This document shows positions 24,548 through 38,230 of a stretch of 64,000 nucleotides of DNA, one piece after another. How positions within the stretch are numbered: position 1 is the first letter of the stretch; the number at the start of each line of letters is the position of its first letter. The stretch lies in the NCBI GenBank assembly GCA_026745465.1, contig JACYXH010000400.1, positions 389,501 through 453,500 on the forward strand. The letters are read 5' to 3'. The notes below the pieces were generated by a model. That model made no database searches and was not told where the DNA came from. It worked only from the letters and a program-made list of their open reading frames with translations. The stretch is from Lota lota. Its lineage: Eukaryota; Chordata; Actinopteri; Gadiformes; Lotidae. A program made the position numbers and the translations under genes.

Positions 24548-26335
24548 ACCTGTTTAAGAGGCCCGCTCTTAGTCCTGAAGCTCATGGCATATCCTCACCT
24601 CACCCATCCTCCCTTTCTCTTTCCCTTCCTTACCCACTCCCCCCAAATGTTATTCCAGCCAAGCCTGAATTATAACAGCTTAGACCAATTTTATAGCTGC
24701 TGTTTTTTATCAAAGAAGTGACAAAAGGGACTTAGGTAAAGGGGCTGAGGTTAATTACCTGATGTCATTAAATGGCATTACTGCCCCAGTTTAAAACCTA
24801 TCCCCTACCCACACTCCACACACAGGAACAATGGGGTAGGCTGCAATTTCTGGATTGCGACAGAAAAAAAGAAACCCATCTCTGAAGCGTCCCTGTGCTG
24901 TACAATTACCACCCCATTAGAGTCAGCCGTTCTGTCAATTTGTAGTAACGGGGAGGAAGTAGCCTCAGACTTCTTCCCATCATTAAAATCGCTATTGTTA
25001 GCTTCACAACAGGATTGTTTGGTAAAAAGAAGGGTAGTTTTTCGAGCCACACTTGAGCGTAGACGTGTGTGTACACACTTTGTCTGCTGACGTCATTTCA
25101 TTAAAGGCTTCAGATATCTTTTGATCTCTCAAGGGCTCAAAAGCACAACTGCGATGTGTTCTGATGTCAGTAGCTGCACAGAATAGGTCATATAGCAATG
25201 CTAGTATGGTCACATAGCAATGAACGGACACTGACCTTCATTTAATTCAAAATGCAATTTTTTCTTATGGCATGCTTTCCTGCTTTCATGCCGCAGGGCT
25301 GTCTGTAGCGCTGTCAGTCCGCATATGCAAGTGACGATAGCGTAGCGCCTTGTAACAAGATATAAGTAGTCACTGACTTTTCACTATCAAGCATAAATTT
25401 GATTGTGATCTATCCAAGTCAACATGAATAGTTTTAATTTCTCAAAAAATAATAACCAGGCTCAATACAAATCAATGAATAGCATACTGGGAAGACAAAT
25501 AACGGCATACAGATATACCACATTAGATAGCTACGATTACCAAATTATATATTATGAAACAACTGAACCCCCAATATATCCCTCACTTTTTGTACATTCC
25601 ATAGGTGATTAAAGATACAGCTCTCGGCATAAGGAAGAAGATGCAATGGAAATATGGTTTTGATTTCCAGGAGCAGTGCTGCTTCTCCAGAAGTCCATCA
25701 GGCCAACAATGGGCAAATGACCTGCATCAACAACAATTACAACGCTTGACTGACCAGCGTTCTGCTCTTCCCTTGTCGGACATATACACTGGAATACCTA
25801 CCCTTTTGTTGCAGCACTGTCAATCAAAATAAGTCTTGCTTGCCATTGTGAATAAAATATATTATGATGGGTTTGTGAGTAACTGATGTTTTTTTATAAT
25901 TTTTTTGCACACAATGATTAATTTCTTAATAATTCCACTTGGCTCTTACAAAAAGGCATAGTGTGAAGAGAATTAACAAATCCACTAACAAAAACACACA
26001 AGAAGTGAGTCAGAGTGTGGGCTCTATCGCTATGACAGCAGTGTCTAATGAGCTGTGCTGTGATGCTTATTGCATATGCAGAGAGAACAATAAGTTACTA
26101 ATTCTGTGTAAAAAACAATTACATTAAATGGAAATCCATGTGAAATGAACAAACCACAGTAAGTTGATTATTTGTGTTGCCTTTGGGAGCTTTTGAACCT
26201 GCATTTTAAGATTCATCAACCATGCCTAGAATATGCGAACCTAAGGAGGAATCAATGAACAAACTAATTTTAAAATTAAAAGTAAAATATAGTGTATATA
26301 ATAAGTGGTGAGTGAGTGTTTACTCAATTGCAAAG

Positions 26336-26466
<131 letters not shown>

Positions 26467-26679
26467 ATGCATTTCTTCTTCTTCAACACACTTCACCTAT
26501 GTTTCACACACAAACCATGCATTTATTATACACAATACACACTTCTCTACCTATGTTTGGCTGAGCTAATTTTTCATAATATAAAAAAATATCAAATATA
26601 TAATGTATAAGAGCATTGGCACCTCAGAGTGGACAGGATGTTAAATCTTTTGATATGAGAAAATTTATATTATGTGATG

Positions 26680-27060
26680 TTAATGGAGCAGTAGGCAATA
26701 TTTCTGTAAAATTATTAAGCTAAAAGTATCTAATTACTCATAACATTCCAGGATCTATCTGTTAATCCAATGTCCTGCAAAAAAACCAAATTCTATGAGT
26801 GCATTATGACGGTGCAAATAGGCTGTTAAACTGATCAATACACTGGACAAAAAAACAACCAATCAGGGCTAGTTTTGTAGCTACAGGAAAATTCTCTATA
26901 AAGTCAAGTTCCTGGTTGTCTTTCTGTGCCCAACTACGCTGTTCTGCTCATCGACGAATGGACATTGTTTGGTGGAAGGGCCTTAGGGCAGGGGACATTT
27001 TCTTTCAGATTCTTGTCAGTTAGTGGAATTTCCTCTAAAGGTTGCCTTGTGCTCCTTTAA
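26680..27060. mobile_element. TIR-flanked MITE-like element (381 bp)
   Basis: The left end TTAATGGAGCAGTAGGCAA (26680-26698) is an imperfect inverted copy of the right end TTGCCTTGTGCTCCTTTAA (27042-27060), with 16 of 19 positions pairing. Both outer edges carry TTAA. The interior is non-coding. The structure is that of a non-autonomous DNA transposon; the superfamily is not determined. TTAA would be compatible with a piggyBac-type target, but the terminal sequence is not an obvious match. Confidence 0.65.
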
Positions 27061-28542
27061 GAAAGCCAGCCTTCAAGTTGTCTGTACTGTAAAGCAATGA
27101 GGCCTTTTGATATCATTAAATTGCTTTAGCGATATCATAACTAGAAACATCAGAAAAGGCATCACATCTTGATTTCAAACAATATTGATTTCGAACCGTA
27201 TTTGTATTTCTTTGCACTTGCATGTGCATAGAAATTAATTATTTTAAACCCCACCCAGGTTGTGTTTTCATCTACAAAATTCGATTTTGTTGTCCCTGAC
27301 ATTCCCTGAAACTTCTAGTTAGGCATTCTAGATGTAGATTTGCATGGAACCAAACCAATCCTTTTCAATTCTTGAGCTTTTAGGCATTTCATTGTAAGCC
27401 TCCAGTTAAGCCATCATGTGCATTTTCCACTTTCCTGAAAGCGCACTTGGATGTAGTTTTCCATTTAGTGTTACATTTATTTGGGTCCAAACTTTGTTGT
27501 TTCGTTGTACTGCGACATTGACTTTACACTATTGGAAAGCACATAAGAGAGGTGTGCATCTCTTCATCAATCATACCTCAACAATTGCTTTAGTATCTTG
27601 CCATTGGGCCTGGTGATTCAGTTTCAAGTATAAAAACGTCCAAAAGATTATTTTCCAATAAAGCCATCCGTTCTGCTTTTTTCATTCCAGTTCTGCACCC
27701 TCCACACTAAAGCAATGCAGGAATCTCAATATTGAGCATATCTTGAATATCGTTGCATCAATTTTATCAGCAATTTTGTGCTTCTCCCTCCTTCCTACTG
27801 CAATGCCACTCCCAGTAGATTATTTCCTCAGACTATCCAAAACTCAAATATTACTGTTATATTTGGTGAAGAATGAGAATAAACTGCTGCCTATGGCAAA
27901 AAGTGCTAGAGATGAGTCCATAAAAATAAAGCTTAAGCTATGACACATGATGTGGGTGGCTCAAAAACAAAAGAATCTAATTACCATTCAATCAAATCTT
28001 CTGTTGGAAACGGCATTCAGAAAAATATGTTGCACTAATTATGCAAACGATGGCATACATAGAATATATTTAATCCTACACTCACCCCGCAAAACAGCAG
28101 ACACTGATGAAGTGCCAGATGTTCCAGTTACTGTTATAACTGGAATAAACTTAATTACTATAATGACTCTTGAGGAAACCGAGGATTTTGCAGTGTTTTA
28201 CGGTCACATTATTTGAACTGAACAGGATTATTTTGAGACGAAGAACATTTGTTCCACTTTCTGGTCCACAAGGTGTGCAGTGGTTCCGATTACACCGAAA
28301 ACCTTTGCAGGCAGTAAAATGCGAGGCACACTGCATAGCCTTTTTGAGGAAGCCTAGAAAAATGAAGAGCAGTGCACTGCGCCTTTTTACTGTTGCAAAG
28401 CAACCATGGAACACCTACAACTAAACCTACAACTATGGAACAGCTACCTCTAAACCTACAACCATGGAACAACTACATCTCAGCCTACATGACGGCTCAG
28501 CTAAATACGCGAGGCGATCACGCAAGGGACACCGGCGGCGAT

Positions 28543-28764
28543 GTGTGTGTGGATGTGTCGAGGTCCGTCTTGACAGCGGTGGATGATGATGGCCATGTCC
28601 GAGAGAGGGTTAAGCTTCTTGGATACATCATTCCACACATCCACACACACTACGTGGCCTTATATAGTATAATGCCATGGTGTGTGTGCGGATATGTGGA
28701 GCCCCGTCTCCGCAGCGGTTGATTTAGATGCCAGCGTCCGAGAGAGGGTTAAGCTTTTGGACAC
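28543..28764 (+). repeat. Spaced direct repeat pair (~84 bp)
   Basis: 28543-28626 and 28682-28764 are similar copies spaced about 139 nt apart. Both contain GCAGCGGT/GACAGCGGT and end with TCCGAGAGAGGGTTAAGCTT. An open frame (VRERVKLLG) crosses the first copy but resembles no protein I recognise. Confidence 0.75.
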
Positions 28765-29817
28765 GGTGTGTGGCACATTTCATATACAACACTGCTCATT
28801 ATAAAGCTCCTTCAGTGACGGTACTAGCTTAAAAAAAGCTATCACGAAGCTGATGTGGGTCGTAAGCCAAGCCATTCGGTTGTACCAATTACAAGAGAAG
28901 CCTTGCATCTATATTTTACATTTTTCGCTAGCCTGTTGTTTTGTCAGGTTGATCTGGCCCAAGTTCTCCTTTCAAATTTATTTTGGAAAAGAGATCTTGT
29001 CGAAATTTGGGGCAGTTAAAATCCTGTGTTACGACCCGTGTTCATCACTGTCAATGTCAATAACATCCGGTGTCCCGACTCCACCACCGACTGACTCTGC
29101 TTGGGGCGATACATTGATTGCCCTTTAGGCATCAGATTCAAGGCTGCGATTGGCAAATGTATATTGCTATGTGCATATCTTGTGTCAGCAATTGACTGTG
29201 CTGCTGCACTGACTTTAAATTGCCCGAGAAGGGATATTGAGACGGGCTGAACAGGATCGCACATTTTCCACCAAACATGATTTATATTTTTTAACACACA
29301 CATACTTAAAATAAGTAATAATTGTTTATAAATTAAAAAAAAAGAAACTTTCCACCAGGGACGGCAGCGCCCCAGTGGCCTCTATTGACCAGCCGCTACT
29401 CCCCCAGCTTTAAAAAAAAAAAAAAGGTTGGGGCCTTACCCTTTACATATTGTGATGAGCACATGAATGCACTTCAGAATCTCTAAATATTCATACGTGC
29501 AAATTAGGTGCTTATATGCTGTGTACACAATAGGCAGCAAGTTCCCATGCAAATATTAGTTGTTAATAGTTTGATGAGATGAGACAAAAAGCCATGTTGA
29601 GCAAGGTCCAAAGTCCTGTGACATTCTGATAAAGGCCAGTGGTCACAATGATAAGGTTAAAGGAAAACTCTGCAACACATGCCTTATTCTCATGACAAAA
29701 CTCTTATCCCCAGCACCCACATACACATACGCTCACAAAAAAACTGACGTGCTCAATGGCAGGCATGCGGTAGACATGCCTTTAATGTTGGACTGTTTGG
29801 TTTACAATGCTGCTTAC

Positions 29818-29862
29818 CCTGATGTCTGCCTGGGGCGCCTTCTTTCCTAAATGCTGTCCCAT
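29818..29862 (-). CDS. mbp: golli-mbp first coding exon (myristoylation-type N-terminus)
   Basis: This 45-nt coding segment reads MGQHLGKKAPQADIR and ends at the donor GTAAGC in phase 0. Human golli begins MGNHAGKRE, so start and spacing agree. The G-Q-H-L-G pattern fits an N-myristoylation site, suggesting membrane anchoring after Met removal. A good acceptor (TTCTCTCTTCTTCACAG) ends at 29877, so the ATG exon (from 29876) is probably preceded by a separate non-coding 5' exon further upstream (higher coordinates). That first exon is not identified with certainty. Confidence 0.85.
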
Positions 29863-30107
29863 GCTGCCGACAGAGACTGTGAAGAAGAGAGAAGCTTGAA
29901 TCAGTACATATACATTAGAGAGTATACATATTGTTTAAGGGCTACATGGCTTTCATTAGAAGAGGCGCCAAGGCTGAGAGGCCTTTCATAAATAAGTAAC
30001 ATCACCACCCATAGCATATATAGCGCAACGCTGCATATATTGCCAGGTCCACTGCCTTGCCTGTATGTATACTATGTATATTGTATCGAATGTATTCTTG
30101 TCTGTTG

Positions 30108-30198
30108 TTTATCGGTCTCTGTAAAGTGTTGAGTGTGAGAAAAGTGCTGTATTAAATAAAGTTATTATTATTATTATTATCATTATTATTATCATTAT
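30108..30198 (+). mobile_element. LINE/SINE 3' tail fragment with (TTA)n
   Basis: GTAAAGTGTTGAGTGTGAGAAAAGTGCTG followed by a TATTAAATAAAG-type end and a TTA/ATT trinucleotide tract is a typical 3' end of fish retroposons. The body upstream is not recognisable. Confidence 0.55.
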
Positions 30199-33100
30199 TC
30201 CACCCACAATGCTAGCTGCAGGACGAGAGGCTAGAGACCAGGGGAATCAAATCAAAAGCTTCTTGCCAACATAAGTGAACGGAGCCAGCCCTGAGGCAAG
30301 GGAAGCAGAGGAGAATAATGTTAGTTACTGGGGATCGTAACACAACCTTTCTGATGTGACCCAAGCTGAGTGGGCCATGGGCAAACTAAAATCAGGCTCC
30401 AGGAATAAACAGCCTACATAATTGGGCCAGTGTTGTATTATAAAAGTAATTTAAGGAAACAAAAAACGTCAGGTTTGCTGGCAGTTGGGTTGGGCGGGAA
30501 TGGAAAGATACGCTCAGCCTGTATCCGCTCTCACAGGAGCCAAGGACAGGTCTTATTGATGAAACGGAATGTGTTTCCCATCCGGGTCCCATTTGAAAAA
30601 TAATAACAATTATAAGTGATGGGCTTGTGTCCTTGACTGTGTGAGAGTAAAATAATAAAACCAGATTATTTTATCTAGTCCTCATAGTGTTCCAACCGGC
30701 AACACCACAACACGGTGATTCGCCGCAATATACTGTATATTGAGGGATCAATAAATAGTCTCAACTGCCAAAACCAATAGTTTTAATTTGATGGGAGATT
30801 CTAATTTGACACGGTAACGTGTCTTGTCATGACAGAGAGTTGAGTTGATTAGATTCTATTTAGGTGTGTCATCTTCTTTGGAAAGGACCAATATTACGAT
30901 GGATGAGATTAGAATCCCCCCTTGGAATGTAGCCATGGGAGAAGGCGATAAGTACAGGATTATGGGGTAGATGGGGTTAGAAAGTGCATTCACAATTCCA
31001 GTCATTAACACTCCCTGTACTGTTATATGTATTTAACTTTCTAACTGCAGCCATTTTGGGTGTACATTCATTTATACACTCATTAAACACTGCCAACATA
31101 TTTGTTCAAAAGTATTACAATTAATAAGTGTTTAAACCAAAAATGGCTTATTCACCTTTATTATGACTTACATCTATTCAAATCTTAACCTGCAGAGAAC
31201 CATATAGGTCAAAACTTGATAAAGCTTTTGTCACAAAATGCTTTACGTAAAATGTGTGTATGTGATGTAAGGCACCTCCACCTTTTAAATAACCAAGCTG
31301 TTCTCAGCGGTGGATTAATTTTATTATTATTATTATACATACTTTGTTAATAATCATACTAATTTCACATTGAAATTACAAAGAGAGCAACCAAGGTTGT
31401 TGATTTGAAAAGTATTCCCTTGATCAATAGATGATCATAAACGTCCAGTGGTGGTGTATTCGTTTAGGCCTAAATCAAGTTGAAGTAACATTTTTAAACC
31501 TTCCATACACCTTGTAATTTAATGCTGGATACGATGAAATAGTTTGTTGGCAAAAAATGAACTGACAACCTTTCTTCCCACTGTTCTTCCAAACTCTTAT
31601 GTTCCCTACTTTCTTACTGAATTAGTCAACAAGAACTTAATCCTTGTTTCAAGAAATAAAAACTACATCCCAGATGCATGTGAAGCCCTGAGGGGAGTAG
31701 TGGAAGTGGTGCTGTGACGGGTGAGCTGTAAGTACAGCCGGCTGCTGTTTCCCTTGTTGTCATGTAAATGGGGTTGGCACCGTTGATCAGACACACATCT
31801 CCCAGCCTCTTGCTAAGCAACAAGTGTGATTAGGACCACATTCAGCATGCAGAGTACGCAACGCTGGACACATCACTGCAATATGGCCAGGGGCAGGGAG
31901 GCCTTTACCCTGAGGAAGCTGAACAGGGGAAACGGAGGACGGCAAGGAGCTTGAAGTGGGACGACACGAATAGGGGCATGATGAGGAAATAATGTATTCC
32001 TCTATAATGGGAGGGAAGATGAAGCCCGATAACTGTGATCATGTACAAATCATCAGGTATCATTTGATTATATTTACCCAAAATAATTCCTCCCACACAA
32101 GGACAAGTAGCAGACAAATATTAGACTGGTAGCTGTTGTTCAGCATCCCCTGCTGCTGTATTGAATGCAGCTGTGATTAATACTGGATCAGAATCAGGCT
32201 AATCTAGGCATGGGGAACAAATAAATTATTGACCTGCATTGGCTGAATGCAAAGTGTCATGAACATCCATAATAGTATGTCACATTGACCATGTCTGTAA
32301 AGCCGGATAAGGGTTTCCACAGACAATCTGGCTTTGCATGAAATGCAAAGATTGTACAGACTCAACAGCAGTATAGCAGTGTGACCATTTGTTTTTGCTG
32401 ACCTAACGCATGGAGATGGCTGGATCCCCTATATATAGACACTAACTTACAATATGGTGCAGATTTAAATCTGCACAGCTCTATTTACTAAAAAACAAAC
32501 AAATAAATACATGTGCTTTTACTTTTGCTTTGGTTTTTCCAATGCACACTCACTTAAAGAATAGACTGAGTCACTGGAGAGCATGTAGGCGGGAGACGAG
32601 CTGAATCCACAGGGAGTACAAACAACCACATACAAAAATAAGTTTAGAACTCCTGCTGACAAAACAATAAGGTGCAATTATGGAACCTATCAGAATTGCA
32701 TTCAGATGGTCATGAGTTTCAAATGCTTTCCATTTACAAGAAAATACAGTCAGGAAAGATATATAAAGATATTCCATGCATTTGAATGTAAGGCCTGGGA
32801 GCCAGTTTCAGCAGCAAACCTTACACAATCACTACTAGGCTCCGCTGCACTACTTGTAAAGACTTGCAAGTTGTAGACTGTTGCCTAATGAAAAGAAAAG
32901 GTAAAGGCAGCATAACAAGAGGGAGGGAAAACTATGCGAAAAGCTGAATTTTACATCTCAGCAGCCGATTTAAAAAGTAAATAAGACATTCCTCGATTCA
33001 GATTTGTTTACTGGCACTTGGGTCTTCTTGTAGGAAAAACAAGAATACATTAAGACACATTTTTCCTTCAGGGCTTAGTCACTTAGTTACTATCATTTGT

Positions 33101-34121
33101 TTTTGCATAGAGTGAATAAAGAAACCTCAACTTTATAGATGTAATACAATCTAGCCCGCAGGATTCACATCGATACTGGATTATCTATATCAATCTAGCA
33201 ACAGCTCTCAATTTAATCAAATTAAACTTTTCCAAAGATTTGGTGAAACACCTAGACTTACATAAGTCATTTAAGAGACGCTTAAACAAACTTCTCCATA
33301 GGTGAATCAATTCCGCCAAGCTTAGATCTGTACACCTTTAAAGGACAATACCGGTCTGAGTGATCAAACCATAGTAGCCGTCTCTCCTGGCTTCACTAAA
33401 ACATCCATTATCAATATAATGTGACAAAATTACTTCTGCCAAACAGTATTAAGCGTTTGTGCACATGCCACAATGGCAATCAATGTGTGTCAGTCAAAAC
33501 GGAGTTTGTGGACAAAATGATAGTGAATCGCCAAAGAAGTACTTTACAAAATGTCTCATCACAAAGACCAAAGAGCTATATTGCCATTGTTTACATTCAT
33601 GGGAGGAGCGCACACGTTTTGCTCTTCGGAAGAATCGGCACAAGGAAGTCATTTTGCCTCATTTCATTGGTAACAAATGTTTTAGTGAAGCCATAAGAGA
33701 CGGCAAAGATGGTTTGATCACCCATACCAGTATTGTCGTTTATGTGTCTTCTACGGCATGCATTTGCCTCACGGCTAAATGGATTTCAAACCACACTTTT
33801 GGTAGGTCTATAAGGATTGTAAGGAGAGTTCTCATAAAATTTTGATAGGAGATCCAGCAGCTGCTTCCTCCACACATTGCAACAAATAAAACATGGGAGA
33901 GGGTGGAAGCATGCACGTGAGCGATGATGAGCAAGACATGAGCTGAAAATCATCAGTGGGTAAAAAAAAAAAAAAGGACAGACATCTGGATTCGTCAAAG
34001 GAGAGATTTATATGATATTATTTTACCACCATCTGCCTTTCCCTACTATGTGAGCTTTTGCTTGCCAACAGAAAAAGGCTAATTAGATCCTTGTCTTATC
34101 CCCTTTATATTAAATTATATT

Positions 34122-34170
34122 TATCATCATTTAGCAAACGCCTTATCCAAAGGGACTTGCAGTGAATACA
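34122..34170 (-). mobile_element. SINE/LINE tail fragment, minus orientation
   Basis: ATTTAGCAAACGCCTTATCC followed by AAAGGGACTTGCAGT is the reverse complement of the same conserved tail seen at 14300-14361 (GCGTCTACTAAAT). It is a decayed retroposon end. Confidence 0.55.
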
Positions 34171-34765
34171 TGTGATTAAAGAGCAGGCTGGGTATCAGGA
34201 CCTTCTTTAAAAAGATGTAGCTGTGGAGTGCAGTTCCAGTGTCCATGCATTCACAATAAGTCACCAGGTGTCAATAAATCCCTGAGGCTTCTGGGAGACC
34301 GGGCTTCAGAGTTAGTGAGCGTTGGCTTGACTCAGAGAGGTTAATGGCATTGCGGCCCCCCCCCCATCTTCCTCCTCACTGACTAGACGGTGTGAGTGAG
34401 AATTTAGTTTTACGAGATGTCAAAACAAGTCAAGTTAGTGAGCCCACTCACCTGCCACGATCTACTGCATAACAATCCTTTGCTATGGAGACACACACAC
34501 ACACACACAAACACATTCACACACACACCTGCGTTAAAGGGTAAATAAACCTAAGTTTGAGCAGAACTTCTACCTACGAGATAAAAAAAAGGTGAGACAA
34601 GCGGTAGTGAAAGTTGTCGAGATTTTAGAAAAGAGATTTTAGAAAAAACTGGGCCGTTGTCAAACATTGACAAAACCAGTCACACTCATGTGTTATGCAC
34701 CATCTGATTACAGGATGTGGATATTATACTACTTACTACTACTATACTCCAGGCACAAGCACACT

Positions 34766-34866
34766 AGAGAGAGAGAGAGAGAGAGAGCAAGAGAGAGAGT
34801 GAGAGAGAGACAGAGTGAGATTGATTGGGAGACAGTGAGCGAGGGAATAAGAGAGAGAGAGAGACC
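34766..34866 (+). repeat. (GA)n-rich tract
   Basis: Imperfect GA dinucleotide repeats interrupted by CA, GT and TTGATTGG segments. Confidence 0.9.
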
Positions 34867-35668
34867 AAGCCAGAGCAAGAGCAGATATGACAAACAGTTA
34901 TGAGGGCACACATCATAAATCAGAAGGATGAAACCTCTGTGCTCCCTGACAAAGATTAAAGGTCATGGCTTAACATCGGCATTGGGAAAAGGAATCTGCC
35001 GGAACACTCCGGCTACAATGTCAGTTCCCCCAGAACGAGTGTAGTACAGTCGCCCTTGCTCTTCTTCTAGCTACCTTACCCTCCCAACATCTTTTTACAA
35101 AACCATTGTTAGGCTTGCGCTTCTTCCTCATCTCCCAACCAATGGGCTGCACCGTTACTTTCAAATCAACAAACTACGCTCATCCTCCACTGTTGTTGAT
35201 CTCAGCAACAGCACTCTGGTTGTTTGACGCACCACTTTGGTTTGGGGCTGTGATTGAGTAAATGCAGGGACAGCTGTGTGTGAAACCAGGCCAACATAGT
35301 AGCAGGGTGCTATACTCTGGGGTTGTGGCCGCTCAGTAACAGGGCAGCTATGATACTGTTTGGTGGAGAGGCAGTCGTTGCGATCAGAGGAAAGGCTGGA
35401 TTATTCTGCCCCTGGAGCTTGTCCGCCACCTCAAGGCCTCTGGAGCTTGTCTCCAAGCATTGCAGGGATTTTAGTTTCTTGTTTAAACATTGAAAAGGAC
35501 AGCTGATCACTCCCATCGAAAGGGACCCAGCACCTCCCGCCAGTAGGACCAGTAGTCCTGAAGACAGACGTCATCCAAGCCTGACCTTCCCCTTCCTGCT
35601 GCAATGAATTTAATTAAAAGAAATCCACACACAGCCAAAGGCTCAGAACTATGTAACACCACAATGAC

Positions 35669-36050
35669 ATCTTGGGAACCAGACAAATTCGCGAGCTCAT
35701 GCTTTATTTGCTCTGACATATGCATCTGGCTCCCCTCCCGTTCAGACAGATTACCAGCATGCCTGGCCTTGTTTGGGCCAATCACAACAGTTTATCCAAT
35801 ATGGGGTGGGTTTAATACGATAACTGTACAGAGGAGTGCCCTATGGGAGCGCCGTAGCACTGTAAACATCCAAGATGGCTGCGGCTCATGGGTCACACGT
35901 TTCATTGCTCTGGTTGGTTGTAGGCCTACCCAATAGCGTCCGGAAGCATTTCAGTTTGTGCTCGTTGATAATGCCCCTTGGAAATCAATAATGAACTGAA
36001 AGGTTCCAGACTAATACGCATTTACAAATTGGTCTGGCGATGTCAGGCTA
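35669..36050 (-). mobile_element. MITE-like element, copy A
   Basis: Read on the minus strand this segment is homologous along its length to 59846-60164. Shared blocks include TTGATTTCCAA near the start, TAGGCCTACAACCAA in the middle, GGGGAGCCAGA, and GAGCAAAT...CATGAGC...TTTG.TGGTTCCCA near the end. It begins AGCCTGACATCGCCAGAC. The two copies differ by indels. It is non-coding; the open frame at 35604-35936 is incidental. Confidence 0.7.
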
Positions 36051-37150
36051 CCACAATGATGCAATAGGGTGGTAAAGGGAATAGAGAAAAATAGCTAAAT
36101 CTAGTAAATTGCAAACACAGTGCAGTTTATTTGAGATGGCTGCAAAATGGGTTTACCTCTGAGCAAACCCTATTGGCTCCCGCCGACGTGTCTGACTGTG
36201 ATATCAGAACAGTTCCCCTCCGTAGGGATGGTGTGGATAGGCATTACAAATATTAACACAGTCGATGCTGTGCTATGCAGGTTCTGTATATTTTATGCAC
36301 CATGGTAGAGAATAAACGGGCACACCCGGCAGTGTACACAGTTGTCGTACCACACCACCAAACCCTTTCTACACACCATTCATAGCCTGATACCACCACC
36401 TAAGCAACGCTTACCTAATGCCTAACCCTAACCTAAACCTAAGCACAGCTAACCAAATACCTAAACTTAACCACTCCTACGCCTGGACATAACCATGTCA
36501 AACTGTAGACCTAAGGAGGGAGGGGGAATTCATAGAGACACTTTATCACCACTGGCATCACATGGGGACCGCTTGTCTGAGCCAAGAGACCTTATGGCGA
36601 AATAATCATCTCCGGCGTATTTCAGCTTCACAGCCTGGCCAGCACCAGCACAACACGTCTGGTTTACCAACCACACCTTCAGGCTAGAATATTGTGTTGA
36701 ACAAACACACACACAAGCACATTTACACACGTGTTGCTCACAGGTAATGTAACAGAACCTGTCTGCCAATGACACACAGGGGGGGAAGAGATAAGTGGGA
36801 GGAAGCAGGAGATTGTGACGACGGAAGTTCACTAACCACAGCACATCCGTGAGAGTGGCTGCTTTGTGGGTTGTGCTGTGCGAATTAATTTGAGTCAGTG
36901 AACGTAAGGGTTATTCTTACGTCATGTGTACACCCAAAAAACTAGAACATGTGAAAAACACAAGCATGTGCAGAGAAATCTCTTATTAAACAACAAGAGA
37001 GAAAAGAGACAGGAATATAAAAGGCACACGTTCACGCGAACGTGAATTTCAGCATGGTCTCACGATATATAGTGAGAAGAAACCTGCTGTTATAAAGGCA
37101 AACAAAGGAATGTGAAGCATGACACGTGATGCTGCCTGAGCAAACTTCTC

Positions 37151-37151
<1 letters not shown>

Positions 37152-37183
<32 letters not shown>
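37152..37183 (+). repeat. Poly-C tract
   Basis: Thirty-two consecutive C residues followed by CCCA repeats. Confidence 0.95.
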
Positions 37184-37714
37184 ACCCACCCACTCCACAC
37201 CTTGGCTGAGACGGGAGTAGTTCAGGTGTGATTTTAGAGGAATGCTTGGTTCTGAGCTCAGGTACTCAAAAAACACGAAAACATACCTTTACTCCAAAAA
37301 GAGGACGCTACAGCTTAGGTTCCTGTTTATGACACAGGTTCAAGGTATTATACCCCACTACAGAGTTGTGTAATATCTTACACGCTCAGAGTGTAGGCCG
37401 ACAAGATCTGCCAAATAAGCAGATAACACTGCTACGTTGCTGTGGCTTGAGATTCATGGTGTGATATGTGTCTAATGAACATCTCTGATTTGCCTTCACA
37501 TTAAAACTACAATCACAACTACCAAGGCCTATCTACTGTCTTCAAGCATATCCAGGGACAAAACAAAGAGTTCAAAACATACATAACCTGCTCCTATTAG
37601 GATCCAGCAGTTTACTTACAACACGAGATTGTGAAAAAGGAGCTCAATGTCTCCGCAACTAGTATGCACATTTGTAGCTTGAATGGGATAACAAAGATAT
37701 CGATTTTTGTAATT

Positions 37715-37831
<117 letters not shown>

Positions 37832-38230
37832 CCCTCTCGCATGGACCTGTCCAATCACTGAGAAAGTAAACACACGACCAAGAGTTTATACAAATAGAGG
37901 AACAAGAAATAAAATATCGATTCATTGGCACTGACGTTGTTTAACGGCATATGCTTCTCCTATGCATCCATTTAGCTTGAACACTGTTAAGTGTTGTAAC
38001 AGTGTGTTATTAAAAAACCAGAGAATCCAAGCGCGCCGTAAACACGTCGACGTGGATAAGGGTTTATTTGCGTTAAGATAGAATACCTCGAAATAAAAAA
38101 TGTTTAAACATTGTCCAGCAGGGAAAGTGTATTCATTGCGCGCTGTTACTCGTTTCCTAAATATCTAGTCAGTCTTCACAAGCCCCACAGCCGCTGACCG
38201 TTTCGACAATGCACGCAGGCTGTAACATAC

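Noticed and set aside
35604..35936. 110-codon plus-strand ORF
   Set aside because: It lies in a non-coding MITE-like repeat whose other copy has no matching frame.
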